A stretch of 64,000 nucleotides of DNA, taken from Trema orientale. Taxonomy: Eukaryota; Streptophyta; Magnoliopsida; Rosales; Cannabaceae. The stretch lies in contig JXTC01000027.1 of NCBI GenBank assembly GCA_002914845.1, positions 571,796-635,795 of the forward strand, in the 5' to 3' direction. Every line of letters starts with the position of its first letter. Position 1 is the first letter of the stretch. The notes under the pieces are model-generated. The model was not told the origin of the DNA. It ran no database searches and saw nothing but the letters and a program-made list of their open reading frames with translations. The translations under genes were made by a program, and so were the position numbers. Of this stretch, positions 9,961-20,497 are shown piece after piece.

Positions 9961-10981
9961 GATGGAATTATCTTGGATAGTAATTTGAGGAAAACGCCAT
10001 ATGAGGATATATCAAATATCGAAAATTGATTAATGTATACGAGGGGCTAATATTAAGTATGCAATATACCTATATGTATATACATATATATGTAAGAGTA
10101 CGTGGTTGAGACCTTGATATTCCACCTTAGTTTTTGGCGTGCATGTCTTTCATAAAAGTCTCCTTTGGTTTTTCAACTCTAATTCCAAACAACGATTGAT
10201 CATCGTTATTTTTTAAATCATACATAATATTCCCACTATATCTTTCCCTTCATTTTTTAATAGATTTTGTGGAAAAGTCAATCTCAAGCCAACATTGTAA
10301 CAAATTCGATGTCAACCACGGCTTCTCTATAAATTAGAGACAAATAAAAAAAATAAAAGGAAAAAGAAAGGCATCTGATTATAAAAAATAGATAAGAAGC
10401 ATGTGCTTGATGTTTGTTCTAAGGATTAATATGATGCAGTGCCTAGCTGCCGTTCCATGCCTTGGATGTCGTTTTCTTTATGTTATTTAATTTTCGTTCT
10501 AGTTATTTCACACTTTTGGCTATTTGGGTTGTTTTATTTTTTGCTTTACAGATGAGAGGATTTTGTATTGATATGCTAGTCTAAATAATTTTTTTTTTCT
10601 TGTATTTATAGGATTTTTCTTCACTGAGTCTTCTTTTTTTTTTAATTTTTTCTACTTTCACCCTCCACCAGCTTCTTTTTTTTTTTTTTTTTTTTTTTTT
10701 ATAAGTCTAATGAAAGTTTAACTTTTTGATCGGATATAATTTTGACTAAATAAGACAGATGAGAAGATTTTGTACTGATGTGCTAATCTAAATTTTTTTA
10801 GGCAATGGATTGAGCATTTCACCAAAACACACAGAATATTTTTGTTATTATCCCTTATTTGTTATAATTTGCACTCGGGTTTATTCTTTACCCATAGATC
10901 AATAACATGAGGAAATAAAACAAGAAAATAGTTATGTAAAAAGTTATGTGATATTATGGAAATTTTTGACGTAGATACAAC
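9961..10981. other. Spacer between AMT copies 2 and 3
   Basis: About 1.0 kb. It holds the promoter side of copy 2 and, at its right edge, the 3' end of copy 3. The copy 2 leader includes a 10-codon upstream frame (ATG at 10000 on the minus strand). A run of 25 T occurs at 10676-10700. No other gene seen. Confidence 0.55.
9968..10000 (-). other. Relict N-terminus / upstream ORF of AMT copy 2
   Basis: On the minus strand ATG at 10000 opens MAFSSNYYPR followed by TAA. It aligns with the MAF start of copy 1 and the Y-Y-P segment of copy 3, then a frame shift separates it from the main frame. It is both the fossil of the ancestral start and a potential translated upstream ORF only 7 bp before the main ATG, which could lower translation of copy 2. 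Confidence 0.6.
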
Positions 10982-12364
10982 TTACATCAATAGATATAAT
11001 CCATAAGAATGTTGATGATCCTTTGAGTCACCATTGCTCATCTGCATAGGTGTATAATCCCCAAACTGAGCATGGTTTTCTTGGAACCGATGGCCAGAGA
11101 TATCCTCAAAGCTTGCAATTTCTTCATCGTTAGAGATTCTCAAGATTCTAAGCTTGTGTAGAATCCAGAAAAGCGGGCCCATCGTCGCACTAACCCAGCC
11201 CACAATTACTAGTAGTTCAACCACTTGGGCTCCAAGTAGACCCCAGCCTCCGCCCACTAAGAGTCCAAAAGGCCTACTTACTACACTTTCACCCGAACTA
11301 TTGTAGGTTTGAATGACGAACTCTTCCTTCGCAAACAACCCCGTGAATATCAAGCCCAAAGCACCACACCAACAGTATAGTTGGGCTGCTTCAAATGGGT
11401 CGTCAAATCGGAGTCGTAAGACAAAATGACTGAGCCCAATCAAAACAAAGGCAACCGAAAACCCACAAACAACTGCAGCCCATGGCTCCACCACAGAACA
11501 ACCTGATGAGATCGCTGCAACGCCACCAACAAGTCCAATGAAAGCATCCAATTCATCCCAATGGCCCACTAAAAGCCATCGGCCTAAAGGGGTGACGATC
11601 CCGGCAGTTGAGATAGCGAGCATGGTAACCGTAGCACTCCGGCCCAACAAAATCCAATTACCTTGATTTGTTGTGCTTGCATAGGCCTCAAAAATCTTAG
11701 CAAAGCAGCCCAGCTGGTTGTACCCAAACCAACCAAATAACAACAATAACAGGCCCACAATCACCATCACGGCTCTTGCACTTGCACCCATCTTAGGCAA
11801 GGCCATTCGAGAATTATTGGGCTGGCCCATTACTCTTGGGCCTCCAATCAAGGAGCCCAAAATCCCGGCAATGCCACCCACCAGATGGAGAGCACCACAA
11901 CCAGCATAGTTAATTGCACTGAGCCAGCCATAGGGCGACCAAACCCAGTGGGCCACCACCGGGTACACAACTCCGGAGAGAAAGAAAGAGCACACGAGGT
12001 GAGAACCGAACCGGGTTCTCCCGGCGAGCAAGGTGTTGGTTATACAGCCGGCGGTTATGGCGAAAGCCCATTGGGAAAGAAACAAGCTACTCATCGTGGA
12101 GTAGTCGGCACCAGTACTACTAAAGCGGGCGCCGAATGAGAAGACGAAGCCGAAGGAGTAGAAGAGAAGGCTTCCGGTGATTGCGACGACGTTGGCGAGG
12201 ATTGTGTTCTTGGCTCGAATGGAACTCATGAAGCAATAGTGCTGAATGAGGAAGAGCGAGTAGGTGAAGAAGAGGAGCTTCAAGTACGTAGTGGTGCTCA
12301 TCATCATGGGATAATAGTCTTTTGTAGTAGTAATTTTCTCCCATAATATTGAGACACAGGCCAT
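10982..12364 (-). CDS. AMT1-like: AMT1-type ammonium transporter, tandem copy 3 (460 aa), pore-altered and C-terminally frameshifted
   Basis: Intronless AMT1-like membrane protein with 'RAKNTILANVV', 'QWAFAITAG', 'GCSVVEPWAAVVCG' and 'GWVSATMGPLFWILHKLRIL'. Relative to AmtB numbering: D160 is Asn (N152), H168 is kept (H160), H318 is Tyr (Y330, codon at 11375-11377), F107 is kept (F101) and F215 is Tyr (Y215). The following GGCGAW reads CWCGAL. Eleven residues are missing just before 'AINYAG', where copies 1 and 2 have a PSS-ELLFGSG segment. One G is missing near 11042 compared with copy 1. This removes the ancestral stop and adds a tail read from former 3' UTR, so the protein ends SNGDSKDHQHSYGLYLLM instead of DEQW. 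Start is ATG 12362-12364, aligning with copy 1. It is probably not a normal ammonium transporter. It may be an early pseudogene or a neofunctionalised membrane protein. Confidence 0.85.
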   Translation of the reverse strand: MACVSILWEKITTTKDYYPMMMSTTTYLKLLFFTYSLFLIQHYCFMSSIRAKNTILANVVAITGSLLFYSFGFVFSFGARFSSTGADYSTMSSLFLSQWAFAITAGCITNTLLAGRTRFGSHLVCSFFLSGVVYPVVAHWVWSPYGWLSAINYAGCGALHLVGGIAGILGSLIGGPRVMGQPNNSRMALPKMGASARAVMVIVGLLLLLFGWFGYNQLGCFAKIFEAYASTTNQGNWILLGRSATVTMLAISTAGIVTPLGRWLLVGHWDELDAFIGLVGGVAAISSGCSVVEPWAAVVCGFSVAFVLIGLSHFVLRLRFDDPFEAAQLYCWCGALGLIFTGLFAKEEFVIQTYNSSGESVVSRPFGLLVGGGWGLLGAQVVELLVIVGWVSATMGPLFWILHKLRILRISNDEEIASFEDISGHRFQENHAQFGDYTPMQMSNGDSKDHQHSYGLYLLM

Positions 12365-13136
12365 GAGGATACTATTTGGAAGTATAGTACATAAGATGAT
12401 TGTGTATATATATGTGTGTACGTATGTATGTAATTATGTTTGTATGTATATATATATGCTGCTCAAAATGATCAGCGTGTTCGGAGGAACAGTTTTCGTA
12501 GAAATAAATGGATGTGGAGGGTATGTGAGTTGTTGACTTTGCTAATTGCTATACCGTTAGCATATATTGAACATTTTTCGAATAAAAGATGTGCCATCTT
12601 TGTGGCGTGTAGATTTTTTATTTATATTTTTATTACCTCATAGGAACTCATTGACATTGACGTAGTACTCTTTTGTGGCGTGTAGATCTTTTATATATCT
12701 CTTTTCGTCGTTCACTTGTAGTTTTAGAAGAGCAATTGATTTGACATGAAAAGCCAAAAACATGAGTTCCTAGTTGACTAATTTCTATTGTTTTTAATTA
12801 ATTTATTCATACAATACATCTAAACTCCCAAAAGATCTTATATTTCTAAGAAATACGTAGAGAAAGCTCAATTTCAACGACAAATTTCATATAAATTAAG
12901 ATTAAAAAAAAAAAGAATATGAGCCATCTGATTTTAATAAGCATATGTATAAGAGGTTGGTTGATGATTTTAATTAGATTATATCTATGATCACCTAATT
13001 AATTTCGAGGGTAAATAACTAGCAATGTTGCCAAACTACGTACGTAAAAATATAGTAAGATTATCCCATACTCTAATGTAAAAATATTGCAAGTTCTTAA
13101 TATGTGTATGATGAATTTATGCAACTCCTACAATCA
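12365..13136. other. Upstream region of AMT copy 3 and gene-free stretch
   Basis: TA/TG-rich near 12400-12455 and otherwise AT-rich, with no recognisable gene. Core promoter elements for copy 3 cannot be placed with confidence among the many TATA-like strings. Confidence 0.4.
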
Positions 13137-14576
13137 ATTATTGATAACTCTATGAAAATAGAGTTATTTATGTTCTTTTTCTTAAATATTTTGTGTGTTT
13201 TTAGTGATTTTTAGTTTAATTTAGGTTATTTTATAGTTAATTTGATTTTTAGTATTTAGATATAATTTTTATTTAATTTTATTAGATTTTAGGTATTTAA
13301 TTTAATTTAATTTAGTTTTATTTAATTAAATTCGGAATTTATTTAATTTTGATTATGATTTGTTATTTATTTATTTATTTTATTTGATTTTGTTTTAATT
13401 TTATTGATTTAGGTTAAATGAAAAAGAAAAGAAAAAAAAAGAGAAAAGAAAAGAAAAAAATCGGAATAACCCAGCCAAAACGTGCGAGGACAAGCGCGTC
13501 TGGAGCCAGGGGACAGCTGGGCCCCGCGTCTGCCGCAGTCCACCAGGCCGTGCCGGATCCGGTGCTTCGCACGTTCAATGCAACCGAGTTTTCCGCCATT
13601 CGTCAAGCGCCACCTCAGCCTGTAGACTTTGACCTTCGCTCCACCCAATCAGCCGCGAGTTTCGTGCCGAGCTTATGACTTTCGGCCGCACCGGATTACT
13701 CCCCACAGCCCAGAAAACGTGAATAATAAAGGGGAAGAGAGAGAAAGGGAAAGAGGAAAGTGTGAGTAATTGACATATCATATGACCAATCAGAAGCCAC
13801 CATTAGAGACGTGGGAACTTGCACAACACTCCAACTTCAGCTATAAATACCCTGAACGTGAGAGAGAAAAATACACACCAATTTTGAGAGAGAAAACTCT
13901 ATTTTTTCTAGAGGGAGAGTGTGAGATGAGTACAATGTCAGGCTAGTTTTTAGAGAGACTAGAGAGATGATCTTAGTTGTGTAGTTTCTCTGTTTTCCAG
14001 CTTTGATTCCTGAGAGTGCTTCAACGCTCATAAATTTGGTTTGTTAAATTCTTCAATATTTTTTATTTTCAATATATTATTTTCTAGTTTCTCATATAAA
14101 TTCAGTCATGCTTTCTTTATGTGGTGATTTAAACTAGATTATAATTATATTTGTTTTATTAGTTGATCTTTTACTGCAGTATTGTCTCTGTGATATATTG
14201 TCGATCTTAGATAACTAATAAGATAGATTATTTTGGTTTTAATTGGAAAAATTTTTCATATTGAATACTTTAGATTAATATTTGTTCTTAATTGCTATAT
14301 TTTCCGGTTATGTGTTTAGGATGTGAAACATATAATTGAGTGATAAAAAGGAATCAAACTTGGTAACAATTAGACGAGCAATTAAGTGAATCTTGAAGCC
14401 TTGTTTTCTCATATTGGTATTTTTATTTATTATTTTGTGATTATTTCAATTTCTTGCTCAGTTTATTTTTATTTTCATTTTTCATTACCTTTTATTGTTG
14501 ATTTACTTCTTTGTGGGATTGACACCTTAATCTATACTGCGATAGCCGCTAGTATATTTTGAGCGTAGACAATTAT
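13137..14576 (+). mobile_element. Solo LTR of a Ty3-gypsy-like retrotransposon with perfect 5-bp target duplication
   Basis: The LTR spans 13142-14571 (1430 bp). It starts TGATAACTCTATGAAAATAG and ends GTAGACA, giving TG...CA termini. ATTAT at 13137-13141 is repeated exactly at 14572-14576. No internal retroviral-type sequence is next to it, so this is a solo LTR left by LTR-LTR recombination. It carries a GC-rich block at about 13470-13720, a TATA motif (CTATAAATAC near 13841) and, near the right end, 'CTTTGTGGGATTGACACC'. That string resembles the end region of large plant gypsy (Tat/Athila-type) LTRs. The small open frames in the GC-rich block are not genes. Confidence 0.85.
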
Positions 14577-14930
14577 TACTGAGCGCCGCTCAAAATCTCT
14601 TTTAGAAAAATATATAATATCAAAAGCTCTGAATTGAATTACTTCTGAAGCTCCAGTAGGGGAAAGTTAGAAGAATCATTGAATCAACGCAGTGGAGAGC
14701 TGGGATTTGGAGATACGTAAGAGTAATTTGGTCTAGAATTTAAATTTTTTGATCGGTAATCGTAATTTTCTATAACTGCAATTTAGTTAATAATTTATGA
14801 CAATCCTAACGAAGTAACGATTAACATCTCTGAAATAGTCCTAGGAAAAAAAAAAAAAAAGAACTGCCGACGAATGGGCCGAATTTGCATGCATATATGA
14901 GTATTTTTGTCCAAGATTTTCAGTTAAGTA

Positions 14931-14980
14931 CCTAATATCTCATAATTGGGAGAGGCATTGGCCACCATCATGATACCTAT
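14931..14980 (+). repeat. 50-bp direct repeat, left copy (flanks the CACTA element)
   Basis: Runs from CCTAATATCTCATAATTGGG to CATGATACCTAT and recurs at 20449-20497 with one base missing. It is far longer than a CACTA target duplication (2-4 bp, here TAT), so it pre-dates the insertion as a tandem pair or was created by an unusual event. Confidence 0.85.
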
Positions 14981-14999
14981 CACTACTAAAAATTTAGGC

Positions 15000-15225
15000 T
15001 ATCACGGCGCGTGTACGGATCCGCCGTGATAGGAGAGGCTCTACTACGATGCCTCTTAGGCGCAGTGATAAACATATAGATAACCACGGCACTAAAAGTT
15101 AACAGCGCCGTATAGGCACCATTATATATCGTAAAACGCGGCGCCTGACCGTTATATATCATAAAACACGGCGCCCAGCAAGCGCCGTGATAGACTATTC
15201 TCGGCGCCCATTAAGTACCGAGTTA
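15000..15225. repeat. CACTA sub-terminal repeats, left
   Basis: Many short GC-rich units such as 'CACGGCGC', 'GCGCCGTGATA' and 'GGCGCC' in both orientations in an otherwise AT-rich region. In CACTA elements such sub-terminal repeats bind the element's regulatory protein. Confidence 0.75.
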
Positions 15226-16460
15226 AGGCCCAATATAAATGGCCCAAACCCTCAGAATCGATCGTGGGCTTCCTCAGATTACTATTCTCTGCTCCAGCCG
15301 CGACAAGCATTCTCCCTTCCCCTATTTTCACTATTTTTTCTGGCAAATAAGGTAAATCTAAGCTTTTAAACTCATTTTTGTCACTAAAGTTTAAATACCT
15401 ATTCTTAACTATGATATTGACTAATTATTTTGTATAGATTTCATGTTTTAAGTTAAATTTGAGAGATTTTGAATTTAGAACCCTAATTTATGAAATGTGA
15501 ATTTCTTGAGCATGCATTGATAATCTTTACTCTTTTAAGTTTTAGGTAGACTATTTATTTACTAGAAATCATAGTTTTGGCTATGTTTTACTAATTTTGT
15601 ACGAATTAATCCGAATTTATGATTTTATAATTTATTTTTTTGTTGATTCTAGGTATTGATACACATAATTTTATTTTTTAAGTGAATTGTGAGTTCATTT
15701 AGGTGTAAAAAATTTCAAATTGAAAGTGTTTTATATCAATTTACCAATTTTAATATTTTAGATAGTGTAAAATTAAGTTAACTTGAGATCTTAGATTTTT
15801 AATTTTTTTATTTGTTGGATATAGCTTATTGTTGTAGAATTGTATTTCATTTTTTGTTTGTTAAAATTCTTAGTTTGCATATGTACTTATTTCAAATATA
15901 TGAATTTTCAACTTTAAAGTATTGTGGATTATAGATCTTGAATTTTATTTAATATTTATGTGTATAGATTTTAGTAGGAGTTGGAGTATTTAGATTACTT
16001 ATAAATTAGCAAATTGAGCATACTGAGGTATGTTTTCTCAAATTTTTTCTTTTATTAACTTACGTCACTTTCTATATTGGTTTTTTTCTTATTATTTTGG
16101 AAAGTTTAAACTAGATGAGATATGATATCATATAGGAAATTATACATTGTGGTGATATAATGATGTGTGTTGATAATATTTTGTCATATGTTATATTTAG
16201 TTGATTGACTTGTTTGTAACAAATGAAACTATTTAAGAATAAACTAAGTTATCAATTTGGTAGTACTTAGAAATATAAGAATAATTCGAAATGAGTGTTA
16301 ATGTATAAGTGGTGTTTTAGTTACTCAATTGGTTAATGCTAGAAACAGGGGAGATTATGTACAATTTTTTATGGTACTCAATTTAGTTAGTTTTTTATAT
16401 CAGTTGTTTATTTATTTATTTATTTTATTTTATTTTGTTTGTTTTTCAATTGTGCTTAGA

Positions 16461-18540
16461 ATGGATAAGGAATAGATGTTGGCGGATAGACTATCGACTG
16501 AGTATAGAAAGGGAGTTGATAGCTTTTTAGAGTTTGCTATTGAAAATGTCAAAGATTCCAATTTAATTCCGTGCCCATGTATTAAATGTGGAAATTTGCA
16601 AAAGATAGGTATTAAAAAGATAAAAGAACACTTATATTTCAATGGAATAGATCAAAGTTACAAACAATGGATTTGGCATGGTGAAAAGGTTCCAATTACT
16701 GGATTTTCGTCAAAAAAGAGTATAAGAGATGATTATGAGTTAGATTTAAATGATGATTTTTTTTAAAATGATTGATGATGCGTAGTATGAAACAGATGTA
16801 GATCATATTAGATTTCAATCATTACTTAATGATGCTGAGAAACCGATCTATCCGAGTTGTACGAAATTTACAAAGTTGTCTGCACTATTGAAATTGTATA
16901 ATTTGAAAGCAAGATATGGATAGAGTAATAAGAGTTTTTCAGACTTGTTAGCTTTACTAAGAGAGATGTTACCAAATGATAATGAGATGCCACCTTCCTT
17001 TTATGAGGCCAAAAAGACTTTATGCTCATTGGGTATGCAATATGAGAAGATTCACGCTTGCCTAAATGATTGTATTTTATATCAAAAGAAATTTAAAGAT
17101 GTAATTTCTTGTCCAGTATGTGGTGAGCCTAGGTGGCAACATAATAAGAATTCTGAAGAGGTAAAAGTTGAAACCCCTGCTAAGGTGTTGTAGTATATTC
17201 CTCTAATTCCTCGTTTTGCTCGTCTATTCTGAAATCATGAGCATGGTAAAGATCTAATATGGCATGCGAATAAGAGGATAGAAGATAGTAAACTTAAACA
17301 TCCAGCCGATTCACCGGCTTGGAAAATAATAGATTACAAATGGCCTTCTTTTGGAATTGATACAAGAAATCTTCGTCTTGGTCTATCCGCGGATGGTATT
17401 AATCCTCATATAACTCTAAGTAGCAAATACAGTTGTTAGCCTGTAATGCCTATAATTTATAATCTTCTTCCATGATTGTGTATGAAAAGAAAGTTTATAC
17501 TTCTTACAATATTAATATCAGGACCTAGACAACCTGGTAACGACATTGATGTATATTTATCCCTGTTGATTGATGACTTGAATAGTTTGTAGAATGATGG
17601 TGTGAAAGCCTATGATGCATATAAGGATGAAGATTTTACTCTCAAGGCTGTGTTACTATGGATAATCAATGACTTCCCTGCATATGGGAATTTGTCTGAA
17701 TTTTTCACTAAAGGTTAATAAAGCATATCCTATTTATAATGAGAAATTAAGTTGTCAGTTCTTAATACATGCTAGAAAATTAAGTTATATGGGCCATAAA
17801 AGATTTTTACCTCGCAAACATGTATATAGAAATTAGAAAAAAGTATTTAATGGTTCTCAAGAATTTGAATTGGCACCACAACCTTTAACCGGGACAGAGA
17901 TACTAGAAACAGTCTATAAGCTCGAATTTAGGCTTAGAAAGGTTAAAATAAGTGATATCAATAAGAAAAGAAAAAGACACAGTAATGTGAATGTTGTAAA
18001 AACTCTGAAGAGTTGTTGGAAAAAGAAATCTATATTCTTTGAGTTGGAGTATTGGCAACATTTATTCTAAGACATAATTTAGATGTCATGCATATTGAGA
18101 AGAACATATGTGATAGTATAATTAGAACTTTATTAAATATTCTATGGAAGAATAAGGATAGCATTGGTGGCCGTATAGATCTTGTCGACATAGGTGTTCA
18201 AAAAGAGTTAGCTCTTAGAATAGGGTCTTGTGATAACATAGTTGCTTTAGGATATATACAAGAGTCAACCTCATCAACTATTATTCATGGTAGAGAATTG
18301 GGGGAGCATAATAGAATTTGTTCTTGATGCTATAACCCTAAGTCCTATTACAAATCTAGATGATGATGCAAGGTTAGTAGGTGACGCACTTAGATCGCAT
18401 CTTGCATGGCCTAAGATGCTTGTCATCTTTGAAGATAATTTAGTATACAGACCTATTTTCCAAATAAATTCATTCTTTATTGAATTGTAATGTGAATTAT
18501 TAACTTGCTTGTTAACATTTCATCATTATTTGGATTTTAG
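16461..18540 (+). pseudogene. CACTA transposase (TNP2-type), disrupted
   Basis: Starts MDKE at 16461, with an in-frame TAG at 16473-16475 where related elements usually have Trp. Then comes the transposase-associated domain ('RLSTEYRKGVDSFLEFA', cysteine motif CPCIKCGN). At 16945-17193 the Transposase_21/TNP2 signature follows ('SFYEAKKTL', 'CPVCGEPRW'). Further fragments appear near 17210-17450 ('HPADSPAWK', 'LGLSADGINPH') and 18000-18180 ('RHNLDVMHIEKNICD'). Stops and frame changes at several points break the reading frame (for example near 16764, 16921 and 17191). TNP2 binds the terminal repeats and catalyses excision and insertion; this copy cannot make a full enzyme. Confidence 0.85.
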
Positions 18541-18558
18541 GAGTTTAATGATATAAAT

Positions 18559-19702
18559 ATGCATCAAACGGGGAAGCATAAGTCTTCACAACCACAGTCA
18601 CCTCAAATACAAGAAAGAGTATATCCACAAAGAAAGAAAGTAGAATCTGTTACACAAACACAATTTAGAATTGATGGTGTACCAGCTTCTATAAGATTAC
18701 TATTGAATATCATTCAAGGAGCGGATGAAGGTGTTATTGTTCATGTTCCCATTGATGAAGAAGTATTTGAAGAAGTTTTTCATTTGTCCGTATTCAAAGA
18801 AGACATAATTGAGTTTTGCACGTTACAAAAGATTAGAGCTGTGTCTATTACATTATACATGAGGTAAGAAGTTTATTTTTTTCATATATATAGTACTTCA
18901 TATATATATACATGTATCTATAGTTGGTAATTATATAATGCAACACTTGATTCATATTGCATTTTGTACTTGTAGGCATTTACACTGTTTAGTGACCCAA
19001 TATGGCTATCAAGATAGGTATATATTCATGGATCCTAGTGCAGTTGCTATAGAAGGTGGTCCACGTGAAGATCGTGCTATAAGTTTAGCAACCCAGATGT
19101 TATCCATGGAGAATAAACATCAATTTCAAATTACACTTTGGAATCATGGGTAAGATTTTAAACTTAATAAATTGTTATATTAGCTACTTTGGATATGAAA
19201 TTAATTGTTACATTATTAATAATCTTTATCATCAATTTTATGAATAGGGAACATTGGATATTGCTTATCATTTATCCTCTCAAAGATTATGCATGGTTTC
19301 TAGATCCTCTTGGCTTAGCTCTCCGTGAGGAAATTGGTTTAACAATGATCGAGTAAGTTCTCTAATAGTTATTTTGTTATAGTTTAGTTTCTTATGATAT
19401 TTTTAGTTATGGTTGCTATTGCTAATATTTTATTCTTGTGTTTACGTGTTTCTAATTCAAAGTGCATTCAACATATGTAATGTAGAAAAAGGGAAGATAG
19501 GAAGACCAAATGGTCCGGTTTATAAGTTAATAAAGGTACTAAACTTGAATTAATAACACTTGTTGGGTAGAAGAATGATTAAAATTACTTATGTTTACTT
19601 TATGCTTATGTATAGTGCCTAAAACAACCGACAAGTGTTGAGTGCAGATTCTATATATGTAAATTTATGAGAGAAGTTATTGAACAAGCCAATGTTAAAT
19701 AA
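18559..19702 (+). CDS. Ulp1-like cysteine protease (C48) domain carried by the CACTA element, intact five-exon frame (247 aa)
   Basis: Exons 18559-18863, 18976-19149, 19248-19352, 19463-19535 and 19616-19702 join without a stop. All four introns are GT-AG and all phases agree, which supports the model. The C-terminal half has the Ulp1/SENP catalytic set: H162 in GEHWILL, D179 in FLDPLG, Q223 and C229 in KQPTSVECRFYICKFM. Ulp1 proteases remove SUMO from proteins. In plant CACTA and some other transposons such domains are common, with unknown purpose. The frame is also open upstream to the acceptor near 18540, so this is probably the C-terminal part of a longer element protein. The element's transposase is broken, so the intact frame is notable. 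Confidence 0.75.
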
Positions 19703-20149
19703 TTTAACACAATGGTATGTAACCGTATATTTTATTAGTTCTCTTCTAATTTAGAGTTTTATTGATTACTTTCTAACAAATAAGGTATTTGAATTTGAAG
19801 TTTAATGGACAAAATTTCTACACAAAGGATAATATCAACGGACTTCTTGAAGAGTGGGTCAAAGAACTAATACAATTTCTCATTTAAGGTTCCTAATCTT
19901 TGTTCAGTTAAACTATGTAGTCTTTGATGATCATGTTAGTTAGGCTTAGAAAACTAATGTATATATATACTTAGTTTATATACTATATAGATATGAACAT
20001 GATCAAGTTATTATATTAGTTTAATGTTAGTATGTAAATTTATATTTGTATTCTACTTTATTTGAAATATTTGGTATATGTAATGGATTTGGATTATATT
20101 TATAAAATTTCAAGGGGTAATATAGACAAATATATGAAAAATACCTCCT

Positions 20150-20440
20150 GAAAATATATACCACAGCGCTTATGGAGTGCCCTAAAAAATAAGGTCCAAG
20201 GCGCCTTGGTAAAGCTCAGAAAGACCTTCCACGACGCCTTTTACGGTGCCTGTGAGGCGCCTTGGTATCTTGACTACCAAGGTCCTCATAAGGTGCCGTG
20301 GAAGGTCTTCCACAGCGCCTTATAAGCGCCTTGATAGCCGGGGCCTATTACGGCACCCGGAACCAAAGCGCTTTTATGGGCACTGTGAAAGGCCTTTCAA
20401 GGCACTTAAAAAGTACCTTGAAAGGCTTTTTTTGGTGTGG
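20150..20440. repeat. CACTA sub-terminal repeats, right
   Basis: Repeated units such as 'AAGGCGCC', 'CACAGCGC' and 'GGTGCC' in alternating orientation, running up to the right terminus. They mirror the array inside the left end. The 144-codon frame across 20246-20680 reads through these repeats and is not a gene. Confidence 0.75.
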
Positions 20441-20448
20441 TGTATGAA

Positions 20449-20497
20449 CCTAATATCTCATAATTGGGAGAGCATTGGCCACCATCATGATACCTAT
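20449..20497 (+). repeat. 50-bp direct repeat, right copy
   Basis: Same sequence as 14931-14980 with one G missing. It starts four bases after the right-hand TAT of the CACTA element and continues into unique sequence (GATGAAGCC). Confidence 0.85.

Larger units (their letters stand above)
14981..20442 (+). mobile_element. CACTA (En/Spm) DNA transposon, 5.46 kb
   Basis: The left end is CACTACTAAAAATTTAGGC. The right end, read on the minus strand, is CACCACACCAAAAAAAGCC. TAT flanks both ends (14978-14980 and 20443-20445), matching the 3-bp target duplication of CACTA elements. Sub-terminal arrays of short GC-rich repeats lie inside both ends. The interior encodes, in order, a transposase-associated domain, TNP2 (Transposase_21) fragments and a Ulp1-like protease, the usual plant CACTA layout. 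The transposase has several stops and frame breaks, so this copy cannot move by itself. The terminal repeats have diverged from each other (CACTA versus CACCA), which suggests some age. Confidence 0.88.

Noticed and set aside
13409-13781. Overlapping open frames in the GC-rich block
   Set aside because: They lie inside the solo LTR (13142-14571) and begin or end in A/T runs. The block is LTR sequence, not a host gene.
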